Shown: piece after piece, positions 37,890-47,131 of the stretch
How the letters are laid out: each line of letters starts with the position of its first letter
Numbering within the stretch: the stretch's first letter is position 1
Assembly (NCBI RefSeq): GCF_004803695.1
Contig: NZ_CP039393.1
Coordinates: 372,001-436,000, forward strand
DNA: 64,000 bases
Source: Muribaculum gordoncarteri
GTDB taxonomy: Bacteria; Bacteroidota; Bacteroidia; Bacteroidales; Muribaculaceae
Reading direction: 5' to 3'
Notes under the pieces: generated by a model
What the model was told of the DNA's origin: nothing
What the model saw: only the letters and a program-made list of their open reading frames with translations
Databases searched by the model: none
Program-made: the position numbers and the translations under genes

Positions 37890-39905
37890 TCATTTTCGCT
37901 TAATATGATGCAATGTCGACTGCCTCAGTGAGCGGTGGGGTATGTCGTAACGTTGCAGACTGTCGAGGTAACGGTCGTGACGGCGCACGTGGAGGTCGGC
38001 GCTCAGCATTATCGAGTCGGGCTTCAGCCGCCGGTGCGCGTCGAGCACGTTGCCTCGGAATCCACGGCACACTATGGCATAATCTACATGGCTGTAATCA
38101 CGGTTGAGCAGGGAGTCGGCATTTATCAGCGCATATCTTATTCCGTCGACATCTACAACTGCGTCATGTCGCGACATTCCGGCAACGGTGATCGATGCGG
38201 GGGCGAGCTGCAGCGAGTCGACTCCGCGCATGGCGAGAAAGTCACGGTGACGGTTGCGTGAGTTTTCCAGCCGTGACGATGCGTTACGTTCGCCCGCCGT
38301 GGTTATTAGCCATGCCTCGGTGCCGTTACGGTAAATTATGTCGGTGGCGTAGCTGTCACGCGCTATGAAGTGTTCCGATTCAGGAAACTTGCGCTGCGTT
38401 ACGTTCAACGTGACGATGATTGCCACGACACCGGCTGCCGCGACACACCATCCTGCCGCCTTGCGGCGCCATAGCGCCCATGCCACGGCTCCTGCCGAGA
38501 TAAAATAGGGGATCATGACCCATCCCGAAAAGTATATGCCGCTTACCGCCGAGTGTGGTATGTCGCTCACCATGCGGGCGAAAGCGAATATTGCGTTATA
38601 CATTGCGTCGATGGCCGAGCATAGCCACACCGGGTTGTAACCCGCCGCTTCGCACACGATCAGCAGCACTCCGGCTCCCATGATGAATGGGAGCATGAGC
38701 AGCACGGGCGTGTTGGCTATTACAAAGCACAAGGGGAATGTGTGGAAATAGTAGGCGGCTATAGCACCCGAACCTATCGTGGCCGCGATTGACACTACGA
38801 CAAGCGATGTGATGTAGTAGAGCAGCCGTTGTCGCGGACTCACAGGGTTGAGCAGCGGCGTGAATAGCAGAATTGCCGCCACCGAGGCAAATGACAGCTG
38901 AAATCCTACATTGAACAGCTGCAGCGGATCGAAGGCCAGGATAATCAAGGCGGCCAGGAGCAGCGCGTTCATCGACACGTAACGGCGTTGCAGGATATAG
39001 CCTATACCGAGGGTTGTAGCCATGATGACGGCACGTGTTACCGAAGGCGACAGTCCGGTGACGATGGCATATAACCACAGGATTACGATGAGCGACGCCG
39101 TCATGGCGTTACGTTTTCGGGCGAGATAGAGGGGCAGCAGGGCTATGCCGACGACAACCGACAATATGCCCACATGAAGTCCGCTGAGAGCAAGGATGTG
39201 GGCAAGGCCCGATGCGGTGAAAGTGGCACGTGACTCCTCGGGCATCAATGAATCGTCGCCGGTGAGCGTGGCTGTCAGGAACTCGCATGACCTGCGATCA
39301 AGCGAACTGCGCTTCAACAGGTTGCCCATCACGGGACGCAGTCGCTTTATGCGCCACAGCAGCGAATTGTCGGTGGAGGTAACGTGTATGTCACCCGGTC
39401 TTACGAATGCGGTAGCCGTGACGCCTCTCTTCATGAGTATTGCTGCATAGTCGGGAGAGTCGGGCGAATCGTCACGACGAGGAGCAGTGAATTTTGCCGT
39501 CAACTCCACATTGTCGCCGGGGTTGATTTCCGGGATGAGCGACGGCACCGTTATCACGGCCTTGAAGCGCACCCCGGCGGAGTCGCGTGTGGTTATGTTG
39601 AGGTGCTGTCCGCTTTCATTGCACGTTACATCATCGACCGTTGCAGTGTAGACTCCTGCATCGTCAGGCAGCGACAGCTCCTGAATTTGCGGCGGCGATT
39701 GCATGAGCATGTCGCCCATTGCCAGTGCCGCGGCCAGCAGTAGCCCTCCTATAGGGCGTAACCCTCTTATGCACAGCAGTGTAATGCCGCCTACCAGTAG
39801 CGCGGCAATCCACCATGCAGGTAATCCGTAATACGCAGCCAATATGCCGACGACTACACCTGTGGTCGCCGGCAGAAGCGGAATATAGGAGAGAGGAGGA
39901 CGCAT
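37890..39905 (-). CDS. comEC: ComEC/Rec2-family DNA-uptake channel-like protein
   Basis: 671-residue membrane protein. N-terminal helices and a DUF4131-type OB-like domain (LSLPDDAGVYTATVDDV to VELTAKFTAP) are followed by the Competence domain with its signature SGLAHILALSGLHVGILSVV and RAVIMATTLGIGYILQRR. The C-terminal part (from about residue 500) corresponds to the beta-lactamase-like region, but no HxHxDH zinc motif is present and the segment is short. This is frequent in Bacteroidetes homologues. ComEC normally passes single-stranded DNA across the inner membrane. With no other competence gene nearby, an active uptake role is uncertain. Confidence 0.88.
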   Translation of the reverse strand: MRPPLSYIPLLPATTGVVVGILAAYYGLPAWWIAALLVGGITLLCIRGLRPIGGLLLAAALAMGDMLMQSPPQIQELSLPDDAGVYTATVDDVTCNESGQHLNITTRDSAGVRFKAVITVPSLIPEINPGDNVELTAKFTAPRRDDSPDSPDYAAILMKRGVTATAFVRPGDIHVTSTDNSLLWRIKRLRPVMGNLLKRSSLDRRSCEFLTATLTGDDSLMPEESRATFTASGLAHILALSGLHVGILSVVVGIALLPLYLARKRNAMTASLIVILWLYAIVTGLSPSVTRAVIMATTLGIGYILQRRYVSMNALLLAALIILAFDPLQLFNVGFQLSFASVAAILLFTPLLNPVSPRQRLLYYITSLVVVSIAATIGSGAIAAYYFHTFPLCFVIANTPVLLMLPFIMGAGVLLIVCEAAGYNPVWLCSAIDAMYNAIFAFARMVSDIPHSAVSGIYFSGWVMIPYFISAGAVAWALWRRKAAGWCVAAAGVVAIIVTLNVTQRKFPESEHFIARDSYATDIIYRNGTEAWLITTAGERNASSRLENSRNRHRDFLAMRGVDSLQLAPASITVAGMSRHDAVVDVDGIRYALINADSLLNRDYSHVDYAIVCRGFRGNVLDAHRRLKPDSIMLSADLHVRRHDRYLDSLQRYDIPHRSLRQSTLHHIKRK

Positions 39906-39912
39906 AATGTGA

Positions 39913-39935
39913 TGATGTTAGTTCCGACGGCCTAT
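39913..39935. terminator. Weak hairpin between the YeiH-type permease and comEC genes
   Basis: A short CCGAC...GTCGG inverted repeat lies in the 53-base gap. It has no T run. It might mark the end of the permease transcript, but the support is thin. Confidence 0.25.
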
Positions 39936-39958
39936 GTCGGATAGCCTTAGGTCAGCTT

Positions 39959-40999
39959 CTATAGCCAGATAGGGGCAAGATACTTGGCCAGCATATACCC
40001 GCCGAATATCAGCCAGACATATAGCCAGAACGCGAGGATAAACGGCTTTGCTCCCGCTTTCTTGAATTTGTCGATGCTTGTTTCGGCACCAAGGGCGGCC
40101 ATTGCCATTGTTAGCAGGAATGTATCTACGTAGTTGATGGCATCCACCACAGGAACGGGGAGCAAGTCAAATGAATTGAAGCCGATTACTGCAAGGAATC
40201 CAACCGCAAACCAAGGAACGGCGACTTTTGTTTTCTGGACGCTTCCGTCGGCATTCATTCCTGATTTTGCCTTTTTAGCAACCCAATAGCCTAAAATCAG
40301 CAATACGGGTACAAGCATCATGACGCGTATCATCTTCACGATTATTGAAACGTTGGAGATTTCTTGTCCCATTGCGTTGCCGGCACCTACGGCATGTGCC
40401 ACTTCGTGCAATGTCGCCCCTGAGAATATTCCCATCTGCTGGGGAGTGAGGTCAAGCCATCCTGACCGATAGGCTATAGGATATAAGAACATGGATATTG
40501 TTCCGAATATTACGACAGTGGCCACCGCCACGGCTGTTTTATATGGCTTTGTCTGTATGGTCGATTCCGCGCCGAGCACTGCTGCGGCACCGCATATACC
40601 GCTGCCTATTGATGTAAGCAATGCGATGTCTTTATCCATCTTCATCAGCTTGCCTATGTAAATTCCTCCGAGTATTGTTACGGCCACTATAATCGAGTCG
40701 ACGGCGATTCCGGCCATGCCTACATTTACGACATCCTGGAATGTAAGCCTGAATCCGTAAAGGATAATACCGAGCCTAAGGATTTTTTTTGAGCAGAATT
40801 GAATGCCGGGCACCCATGTTTCAGGCAGGTGGTTTCGAAGACTGTTGGCATACAACATACCCAAAATAATGCCTATGATCATAGGACTGAATGAAATCTC
40901 TTTTAATACCTGTGCTTCGCCTATGTAAAATGCAGCACAAGAAAACAACGCAATAAGCAGTACTCCGTGGAGCATGCTGCTTCTTTTTTCGGTGAACAT
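39959..40999 (-). CDS. YeiH/UPF0324-family putative sulfate-type exporter
   Basis: 346-residue membrane protein with about ten hydrophobic segments. The family signature is clear: IIGIILGMLYANSLRNHLP, CSKKILRLGIILYGFRLTFQDV, SIGSGICGAAAVLGAE and GATLHEVAHAVGAGNAMG. UPF0324/YeiH proteins are poorly characterised; relatives have been linked to export of sulfate-like anions. The gene stands between aroE and comEC on the same strand with gaps of about 80 and 50 bases, and there is no functional link with either. Confidence 0.88.
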   Translation of the reverse strand: MFTEKRSSMLHGVLLIALFSCAAFYIGEAQVLKEISFSPMIIGIILGMLYANSLRNHLPETWVPGIQFCSKKILRLGIILYGFRLTFQDVVNVGMAGIAVDSIIVAVTILGGIYIGKLMKMDKDIALLTSIGSGICGAAAVLGAESTIQTKPYKTAVAVATVVIFGTISMFLYPIAYRSGWLDLTPQQMGIFSGATLHEVAHAVGAGNAMGQEISNVSIIVKMIRVMMLVPVLLILGYWVAKKAKSGMNADGSVQKTKVAVPWFAVGFLAVIGFNSFDLLPVPVVDAINYVDTFLLTMAMAALGAETSIDKFKKAGAKPFILAFWLYVWLIFGGYMLAKYLAPIWL

Positions 41000-41003
41000 T
41001 GAT

Positions 41004-41024
41004 TGTTTAATGTTTAATGTTTAA
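41004..41024. repeat. Three tandem copies of a 7-base unit before the YeiH-type gene
   Basis: TGTTTAA is repeated three times directly upstream of the ATG at 40999. It may be a slippage-prone leader. No function is evident. Confidence 0.6.
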
Positions 41025-41080
41025 TTATTCTTGATTTGTAAGCGAAAAAATATACTCGTATTTTCTATACAAACAGATAT

Positions 41081-41842
41081 CTAATCTTGTTCATTCCAGA
41101 TGTTCCACGATGCGAATGCCTGAAGCAGCAGCATTTCAAGCCCGTTTTTTACCTCGGCTCCGTGTTCTGATGCTTTTTTCATGAACAGGGTGATGTCGGG
41201 ATTGTAAAGTAGGTCGTAACACAGATGCTTGGATGTCAACAGATTGTAGGGTATGTCGGGACACTCGTCGATGTGAGGATACATTCCCAGGGGAGTGGTG
41301 TTGACTATAATTTTGTGCTCATCCATGACTTCGGGGGTGAGGTCGGAATAGGTCAGTATTCCGGGGCGTGCCGTGCGTGAAACATAGGAAGGAGTGATGC
41401 CCATGTTCAGAAGCCCTTGATGAACAGCTTTGGCCGCTCCACCCGTGCCGAGAATCAGTGCTTTTTCACGCTCGGGGGTGAGCAACGGGCGAATTGAGTC
41501 GCAGAAGCCTATTATGTCGGAGTTGTAGCCCTTGAATTTAAGGTCGCCCTTTTTGCGGATGAACTTTATTACATTCACCGCACCTATCTTGGCCGCGTCG
41601 GCATCCATCTCGTCCATGTAGGGAAGCACAAGCTCCTTATAGGGTATAGTCACGTTAAGTCCGCAAAGATTGGGATGCTCGGCAACGACTTCCATAAGGT
41701 CGCCTATGTCGGGAATCTCAAAATTTATGTATCGTGCATTGATATTTTCCGATTCAAATTTCTGATTGAAATAGTTTTGGGAAAAAGAGTGGGTCAAGGG
41801 ATAGCCTATGAGCCCGTACAGACGTTCATTCTTATCGGCCAT
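41081..41842 (-). CDS. aroE: Shikimate dehydrogenase
   Basis: 253 residues, normal for the family. The substrate-binding YGLIGYPLTHSFSQ (the family's S-x-S pair) and the catalytic lysine in LNVTIPYKE (K69) are present, with the paired acidic region MDADAAKIGAVNV. The NADP-binding glycine loop is LGTGGAAKAV. The C-terminal part has NTTPLGMYP and GLEMLLLQAFASW. The enzyme reduces 3-dehydroshikimate to shikimate in aromatic amino acid synthesis. It is apparently monocistronic, with its own -7 element. Confidence 0.96.
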   Translation of the reverse strand: MADKNERLYGLIGYPLTHSFSQNYFNQKFESENINARYINFEIPDIGDLMEVVAEHPNLCGLNVTIPYKELVLPYMDEMDADAAKIGAVNVIKFIRKKGDLKFKGYNSDIIGFCDSIRPLLTPEREKALILGTGGAAKAVHQGLLNMGITPSYVSRTARPGILTYSDLTPEVMDEHKIIVNTTPLGMYPHIDECPDIPYNLLTSKHLCYDLLYNPDITLFMKKASEHGAEVKNGLEMLLLQAFASWNIWNEQD

Positions 41843-41871
41843 GATTTATTCAAGTTTTTATTTTCAGATTG

Positions 41872-41879
41872 CAAAAATA
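41872..41879 (-). promoter_or_regulatory. -7 promoter element for aroE
   Basis: Minus-strand TATTTTTG matches TAnnTTTG, 29 bases upstream of the aroE ATG at 41842. Confidence 0.55.
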
Positions 41880-42082
41880 CACAAATGTGGATAAATATAC
41901 ATGGATTTTGGCAATAAAATGATGCTAATTTATTATATGCGCGAAAAAGGATATTTTTAGGGAAAATATAAAAATGCCATGGTTTTATTACTATTAAGTT
42001 AATTTGGAGCTACTGTAGCGACAAAATGATACTTTTTTTATAAAAAATCAGTGAAAAAATGTTTACGATAAAGAATTGTCAT

Positions 42083-42090
42083 TACATTTG
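42083..42090 (+). promoter_or_regulatory. -7 promoter element for the second SusC/SusD locus
   Basis: TACATTTG matches TAnnTTTG and lies 59 bases before the ATG at 42150, giving a short leader. A well-placed promoter suggests the locus is still transcribed despite the in-frame stop in its first gene. Confidence 0.6.
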
Positions 42091-42149
42091 CAATAGTAAA
42101 TGAAGTCATACATATAAAAACGAATTTAATTCAAACATTTCTTGTTAGT

Positions 42150-42416
42150 ATGAGAAAATTAATATTGATGATGGTGTTGCTGCTTCTTATGGCAGGCAAT
42201 GCAATGGCGCAAGTAACGCGCACATCAGGACAAGTGCTCTCGCAAGACGACGGCTTGCCCATAATCGGTGCCACCGTAAGGATACAGGGCTCTGATATTG
42301 CGACCGCTACCGATGCCGACGGTCGATTCTCTCTTAGCGGATTCAAAGCTTCGAGTAAGTACCTGGAGGTATCGTCTATAGGTTACGAAACGAAAGTTGT
42401 GGAGATTAAGCCCTAA
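42150..42416 (+). pseudogene. 5' fragment of an interrupted susC: signal peptide and carboxypeptidase-regulatory-like domain
   Basis: 88 codons ending at an in-frame TAA (42414-42416). The fragment contains a signal peptide (MRKLILMMVLLLLMAGNAMAQ) and a complete carboxypeptidase-regulatory-like domain (SGQVLSQDDGLPIIGATV, ATATDADGRFSLSGF, VSSIGYETKVVEI), which is the standard start of a full-length SusC. The next codon in the same frame continues as the expected linker (VTVHLAVKSEMMDEVMVV). A single substitution in one codon would therefore restore one protein of 1053 residues. See the next entry for the rest of the gene. Confidence 0.8.
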
Positions 42417-45311
42417 GTGACTGTTCATCTTGCCGTGAAGTCGGAGATGATGGACGAGGTCATGGTGGTGGCTTTCGGTAAGCAGAAGCGTGAATCGTTT
42501 ACCGGTTCGGCAAGCGTGCTTAGCGCCGATGCCATTTCAAAGCAGCAGGTGACAAACCCCATCGAGGCTTTGGACGGACTTGTTACCGGATTGCAGATGA
42601 CGCAGACCAATTCATTCGGTTCCGATCCCTCGATACTTATTCGCGGTATCGGCTCTATAAACGCGTCAACCGCGCCGCTTATCGTGCTTGACGGACTTCC
42701 TTACAACGGTTATTGGAATGACATCAACCCCGCTGACATCCAGAACATAACGGTGTTGAAGGATGCCGCATCCAACGCACTTTACGGTGCCCGCGGTGCC
42801 AACGGTGTCATCCTCATTACCACCAAGAGCGCACAGCGTGGAGAAACAAGAGTCAACATCACGGCGAAGTGGGGTGTCAACACCGACGGTCGCATACAGT
42901 ATGACTACATCGACAATCCCGGTGAATACTATGCCGCTCACTACACGGCATTGCGCAACTACCTTGTAAATGTAAAGAAGCAGAATCCCGGTCAGGCTCA
43001 CATAAATGCCAACCGTTACATCGGTGAGTCGGCTTCGGAAGGTCACGGCGGTCTTGGCTATATGGTCTACAACGTACCTGCAGGCGAGTTCCTGATCGGT
43101 ACAAACGGTCAGCTTAATCCCAATGCCGTTCTTGGTAACCGCGTAGCCTATCAGGGGCGGATTTACACGCTCTATCCCGACAATTGGCTTGAGAACGGTA
43201 CACGTAACGGATTCCGTCAGGAGTACAACGTAAACATAACCGGCGGTAACGACCGTTACACCATACTTGGTAACTTCGGTTACCTTAAGGAGGACGGATT
43301 GACCTACGGAAATGATTTCGATCGTATATCGGCACGTATAAAGACCGACTACCAGGCCTATGACTTCTTGCGCATAGGAGGTAACGCAAGTTACAACCAC
43401 ACCGTGACCAACGTGCAGAGTGCGGCTTTCGGAACAACTTACACAGCCCCCATCTACCCTTTGTTCATCCGTGACGCCGACGGTAATATAATGAGTGACG
43501 CTCACGGTCTTAGCTACGATTACGGTAACGGTGTCAACGGCGGTCTTACCCGACCTGTCGACACCAATTACAACCCTGTCCAGAATGACTTGCTGTCGGT
43601 CAACAACAATAGCAGTAACGCATTCAGTATTCAGGGTTATGCCACAGCCGATTTCTTGAAATATTTCAAACTTACGGTAAACGGTAGTGTGTATGTGACC
43701 GAAAACCGTATGAATACGGCTTACGACCCGTGGTACGGTTACAATGCGCTCGTGAAAGGCGGCGTGTGGGTAGGACATTACCGCACAACCGATACCAACT
43801 ATCAGCAGCTGCTTAACTTCAATCATGTCATAGGAATGCACAGCATCGACGTGTTGCTCGGACATGAGTATTCGATGCGGAGCCAGACATCGCTCTCGGC
43901 CGACAAAAAGAACGTAGCACTTTATGGTACAAACTATGAATTGTCGGGCGCCATCATTAACGGTGACATGGGCAGCGACATCAGCAAATACAATGTAGAG
44001 GGATTCTTCATGCGTGCCCAGTATGACTACGACAACCGTTACTTCGGTTCGGTTTCATTCCGTCGCGACGGTTCGTCACGCTTTGCTCCCGGTCATCGCT
44101 GGGGTAACTTCTGGTCGGTAGGCGGCGCATGGATCATGACCAAAGAGGAGTGGTTCCCCAAAAGCAACATGGTTAATATGTTGAAGTACAAGATATCTTA
44201 CGGTGAGCAAGGTAACGATGGTATAGGTAACTACCGATATACCGACCGTTACAACATCACCAACTCCAATAATGAAGTGGCATTTGTGTTCAGCTCAAAA
44301 GGTAACCGTAACATCACATGGGAAACCGTTGGAAGTTTCAATACAGGAATTGAGTTTGAACTGTTCAACAGCCGTCTGCGCGGTACGGTTGACTATTACG
44401 ACCGCAAGACACGCGACATGCTGATATGGTTCTCGGCTCCTACTTCAATCGGTTACAGCGGATACTACGACAACGTGGGTGACATGGTGAACCGAGGCGT
44501 TGAAATCGACCTTTCGGGCGATATAATCGCAACACGTGACTTCACTTGGACCGTGGGCCTCAACATGTCATGGCAGCATAACGAAGTTACCTACCTGCCC
44601 GAGGACAAGAAGGGATACAGCTGTGACGGATATAACGGTTACTCCGACTCCTATTACTTTGTGGGAGAGGGCCTGCCCATGTACACATGGCGAGTTAAGC
44701 GTTACGCCGGTGTGAACGACCAGGGCGAACCACTTTACTACCGCACAAATGCCAAAGGCGAGCTTGAAACAACCAATGTTTACTCCAACGGTGACTACTA
44801 CCTGTGTGGCTCGGCTCTTCCCGACCTCTTTGGCGGATTCAATACTTCGATCAAGGCATTCGGTTTTGACCTCAGCGCACAGTTCAACTACTCAATCGGA
44901 GGCCGCAAATGGTATAGCGGTTATCAGTCGTTGATGACTCCCCCTTACGGACAGATAGTGGGACGTTCCTATCATCGTGACATTTACAATGCATGGACGC
45001 CCGAGAACCCCGACAGCAATATCCCTCGCTGGCAGTATGACGACATGACATTCGCCAATGCATCCGACCGATGGCTGATCGACGGAAGTTATCTCTCATT
45101 GCGCAACATTACGCTGGGCTACACTTTCCCGCGCAGCATAACATCCAAGCTTAAGATGCAGTCGCTTCGCATATATGCATCATGTGAGAATCTATATTAC
45201 TGGACCAAGCGCAAGGGCTTTGACCCGCGTATGTCGTTGGTAGCAGGAAGCTATAGCGACGACTATTCGCCGATGCGTAACATATCAGGCGGTATATCAG
45301 TGCAATTCTAA
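42417..45311 (+). CDS. SusC-like TonB-dependent transporter, main part, cut from its signal peptide by an in-frame stop
   Basis: 964 codons in the same frame as the preceding fragment, beginning with GTG directly after the TAA. It contains the plug domain (PLIVLDGLPYNGYWNDINPADI, LKDAASNALYGARGANGVILIT) and a full beta-barrel ending in SGGISVQF. No in-frame start here supplies a signal peptide; the first ATG is at 42447. A protein made only from this part should stay in the cytoplasm. The rest of the frame is intact, so the lesion is either recent, a sequence error, or read through. It is followed after 24 to 33 bases by its SusD partner. Confidence 0.8.
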   Translation: MTVHLAVKSEMMDEVMVVAFGKQKRESFTGSASVLSADAISKQQVTNPIEALDGLVTGLQMTQTNSFGSDPSILIRGIGSINASTAPLIVLDGLPYNGYWNDINPADIQNITVLKDAASNALYGARGANGVILITTKSAQRGETRVNITAKWGVNTDGRIQYDYIDNPGEYYAAHYTALRNYLVNVKKQNPGQAHINANRYIGESASEGHGGLGYMVYNVPAGEFLIGTNGQLNPNAVLGNRVAYQGRIYTLYPDNWLENGTRNGFRQEYNVNITGGNDRYTILGNFGYLKEDGLTYGNDFDRISARIKTDYQAYDFLRIGGNASYNHTVTNVQSAAFGTTYTAPIYPLFIRDADGNIMSDAHGLSYDYGNGVNGGLTRPVDTNYNPVQNDLLSVNNNSSNAFSIQGYATADFLKYFKLTVNGSVYVTENRMNTAYDPWYGYNALVKGGVWVGHYRTTDTNYQQLLNFNHVIGMHSIDVLLGHEYSMRSQTSLSADKKNVALYGTNYELSGAIINGDMGSDISKYNVEGFFMRAQYDYDNRYFGSVSFRRDGSSRFAPGHRWGNFWSVGGAWIMTKEEWFPKSNMVNMLKYKISYGEQGNDGIGNYRYTDRYNITNSNNEVAFVFSSKGNRNITWETVGSFNTGIEFELFNSRLRGTVDYYDRKTRDMLIWFSAPTSIGYSGYYDNVGDMVNRGVEIDLSGDIIATRDFTWTVGLNMSWQHNEVTYLPEDKKGYSCDGYNGYSDSYYFVGEGLPMYTWRVKRYAGVNDQGEPLYYRTNAKGELETTNVYSNGDYYLCGSALPDLFGGFNTSIKAFGFDLSAQFNYSIGGRKWYSGYQSLMTPPYGQIVGRSYHRDIYNAWTPENPDSNIPRWQYDDMTFANASDRWLIDGSYLSLRNITLGYTFPRSITSKLKMQSLRIYASCENLYYWTKRKGFDPRMSLVAGSYSDDYSPMRNISGGISVQF

Positions 45312-45344
45312 GTAAAAAATAATACATCATACACAATGATAAAT

Positions 45345-47108
45345 ATGAAACGTTATTTAAAACTCATTATATCGGCCGGATTGCTCGGAGTATCGATGAC
45401 AAGCTGTCTTGAGGAAACATTCCCCACCGACGGGGCAACGAGCGGACAGCTTGAAAGTGCCGACAAGAGCGCGTTCAATGCTGCAATAGCATCTTATATG
45501 AACACCATGTCGCTCTATGGTGACGGCGGCGATGCAAGTGATGCGGGTTTTTCGTCGTTCATTATATGGCGTGACGCAATGACTGCCGATTTTGCCATAG
45601 TGAACACCGGTTACGATTATTTCTCTTATTATAACCAGCAGCTGTATATTGGAAACGACGGAATATCGGCCACATTTTGGCAGCGTTATTATTATCTGAT
45701 ACAGAAGTGCAACAACCTGTTAAGCATATCGGATCTCGACCCCGACGGATTTGACGCCCTGTATGTGGGAAATGCACTTTCCTATCGAGCTATGGCTTAT
45801 ATGGACTTGGCGCGAATGTTTGAGTTCAAGCGCACAGGCGTTGCTTCGCTTGACGAAGAGGCTGCCAGTCGCGGCATATACGGATTGACAGTTCCTATCG
45901 TGACTGAAAATACTACCGAGCGTGAGAGCCGCGACAATCCCCGTGCGCCCTTCTATAAGATGTACCGATTCATAATGGACGACCTGAATCTTGCCGAGGC
46001 TTGTCTTGCCGATGTACATTCAGTTGCGGCAAAGAACGATGCATCGCTGGGTGTGGTATATGGCTTGAAGGCTCGCCTTTGGCTGGAAATGGGTTCGCGT
46101 TTTGAGCGTTATGCCGAAGACCTGAACACTCTTATAAGCCATGAGGCCGATGAGGATCTTGCCGATTTCGACAAGCTCGGCATCACTACCGCCAACGATT
46201 GCTTCGCTCACGCTGCCGAGTATGCCCGCAAGGCCATCAACGAAGGTTATTCGCCGTTGAGCGAAAGCCAGTGGTTTGACCCCAACAGCGGTTTCAATAC
46301 ACCCAACAACTCATGGCTCTGGGCCAACATAATATCGACCAACGACATCGCAGCAACATCGGGTGAATGGCAATCGTTTGTGTCATTCCAGTGTATCGAG
46401 GCCAACTGGGGTATCGCTGTTTATCTGGATGAGATAAACTATGCTCACGGATGGATGATAGATGCCCGCCTCTATAGCCGAATCGATGAAGGCGACTGGC
46501 GCAAGACCACTTGGATTGATCCCGAAGACGCAGGAGCAAGCAACGCTTTCACAACCAAGTATTCGCGCGGCACCAATCTCTCCTATGACGAGTGGCGCAA
46601 CTATCAGGGATATGTCGGTATAAAATACCACCCGGCCAACGGCGAGCGCAACACAAGTACTCTCGGTAATGCGGTGAGCATTCCGTTGATGCGAATTGAG
46701 GAGATGTATCTTATCGAGGCCGAGGCTACCGCTCACACATCGGGAGTGGGTGCCGGCAAGCAGCTCCTTGAGTCGTTCATGAACACCTACCGCATGTCGG
46801 TCGGCGCAAGCTATACCTGCAAAGCCGGTGATATGGAGTCGTTTACCGATGAGCTCTTCAAGCAGAAGCGCGTTGAGTTCTGGGGTGAGGGTCTTGTATA
46901 TTGGGATTATCGCCGTCTTGAGCTTCCTATCGAGCGCGGATATCCCGGTTCAAATCATGCTCACCAGTATTGGTTCAACTCTTATCCCAATCATGTGGCT
47001 CCATGGACCAACTTCTACATACCCGATCATGAGCGTGACCTCAACAAGGGTGTTATTCTGAATCCCGATCCCTCACAGGCAATTCCGTTGTGGGAAGGAG
47101 GCAATTAA
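45345..47108 (+). CDS. SusD/RagB-family outer-membrane glycan-binding lipoprotein
   Basis: 587 residues from the preferred ATG 45345 (MKRYLKLIISAGLLG); an upstream ATG at 45336 adds only three residues. The lipobox MTSC (C21) is followed by LEETFPTD, fitting surface export. SusD features are GNALSYRAMAYMDLARMFEF around residue 145, MRIEEMYLIEAEATAH around 450, and the FKQKRVEFWGEGLVYWDYRRLELP block near 505. It has the role of lid and glycan binder for the neighbouring SusC. The substrate is unknown, since no enzyme is encoded in this locus. Confidence 0.9.
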   Translation: MKRYLKLIISAGLLGVSMTSCLEETFPTDGATSGQLESADKSAFNAAIASYMNTMSLYGDGGDASDAGFSSFIIWRDAMTADFAIVNTGYDYFSYYNQQLYIGNDGISATFWQRYYYLIQKCNNLLSISDLDPDGFDALYVGNALSYRAMAYMDLARMFEFKRTGVASLDEEAASRGIYGLTVPIVTENTTERESRDNPRAPFYKMYRFIMDDLNLAEACLADVHSVAAKNDASLGVVYGLKARLWLEMGSRFERYAEDLNTLISHEADEDLADFDKLGITTANDCFAHAAEYARKAINEGYSPLSESQWFDPNSGFNTPNNSWLWANIISTNDIAATSGEWQSFVSFQCIEANWGIAVYLDEINYAHGWMIDARLYSRIDEGDWRKTTWIDPEDAGASNAFTTKYSRGTNLSYDEWRNYQGYVGIKYHPANGERNTSTLGNAVSIPLMRIEEMYLIEAEATAHTSGVGAGKQLLESFMNTYRMSVGASYTCKAGDMESFTDELFKQKRVEFWGEGLVYWDYRRLELPIERGYPGSNHAHQYWFNSYPNHVAPWTNFYIPDHERDLNKGVILNPDPSQAIPLWEGGN

Positions 47109-47131
47109 TTAATCAGCTTACTAAATAAATT

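Larger units (their letters stand above)
41843..42149. other. Divergent intergenic region between aroE and the second SusC gene
   Basis: About 307 A/T-rich bases without an open frame worth calling. It holds the aroE -7 element on the left, the SusC -7 element on the right, and no clear hairpin or operator that I can see. Confidence 0.7.
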
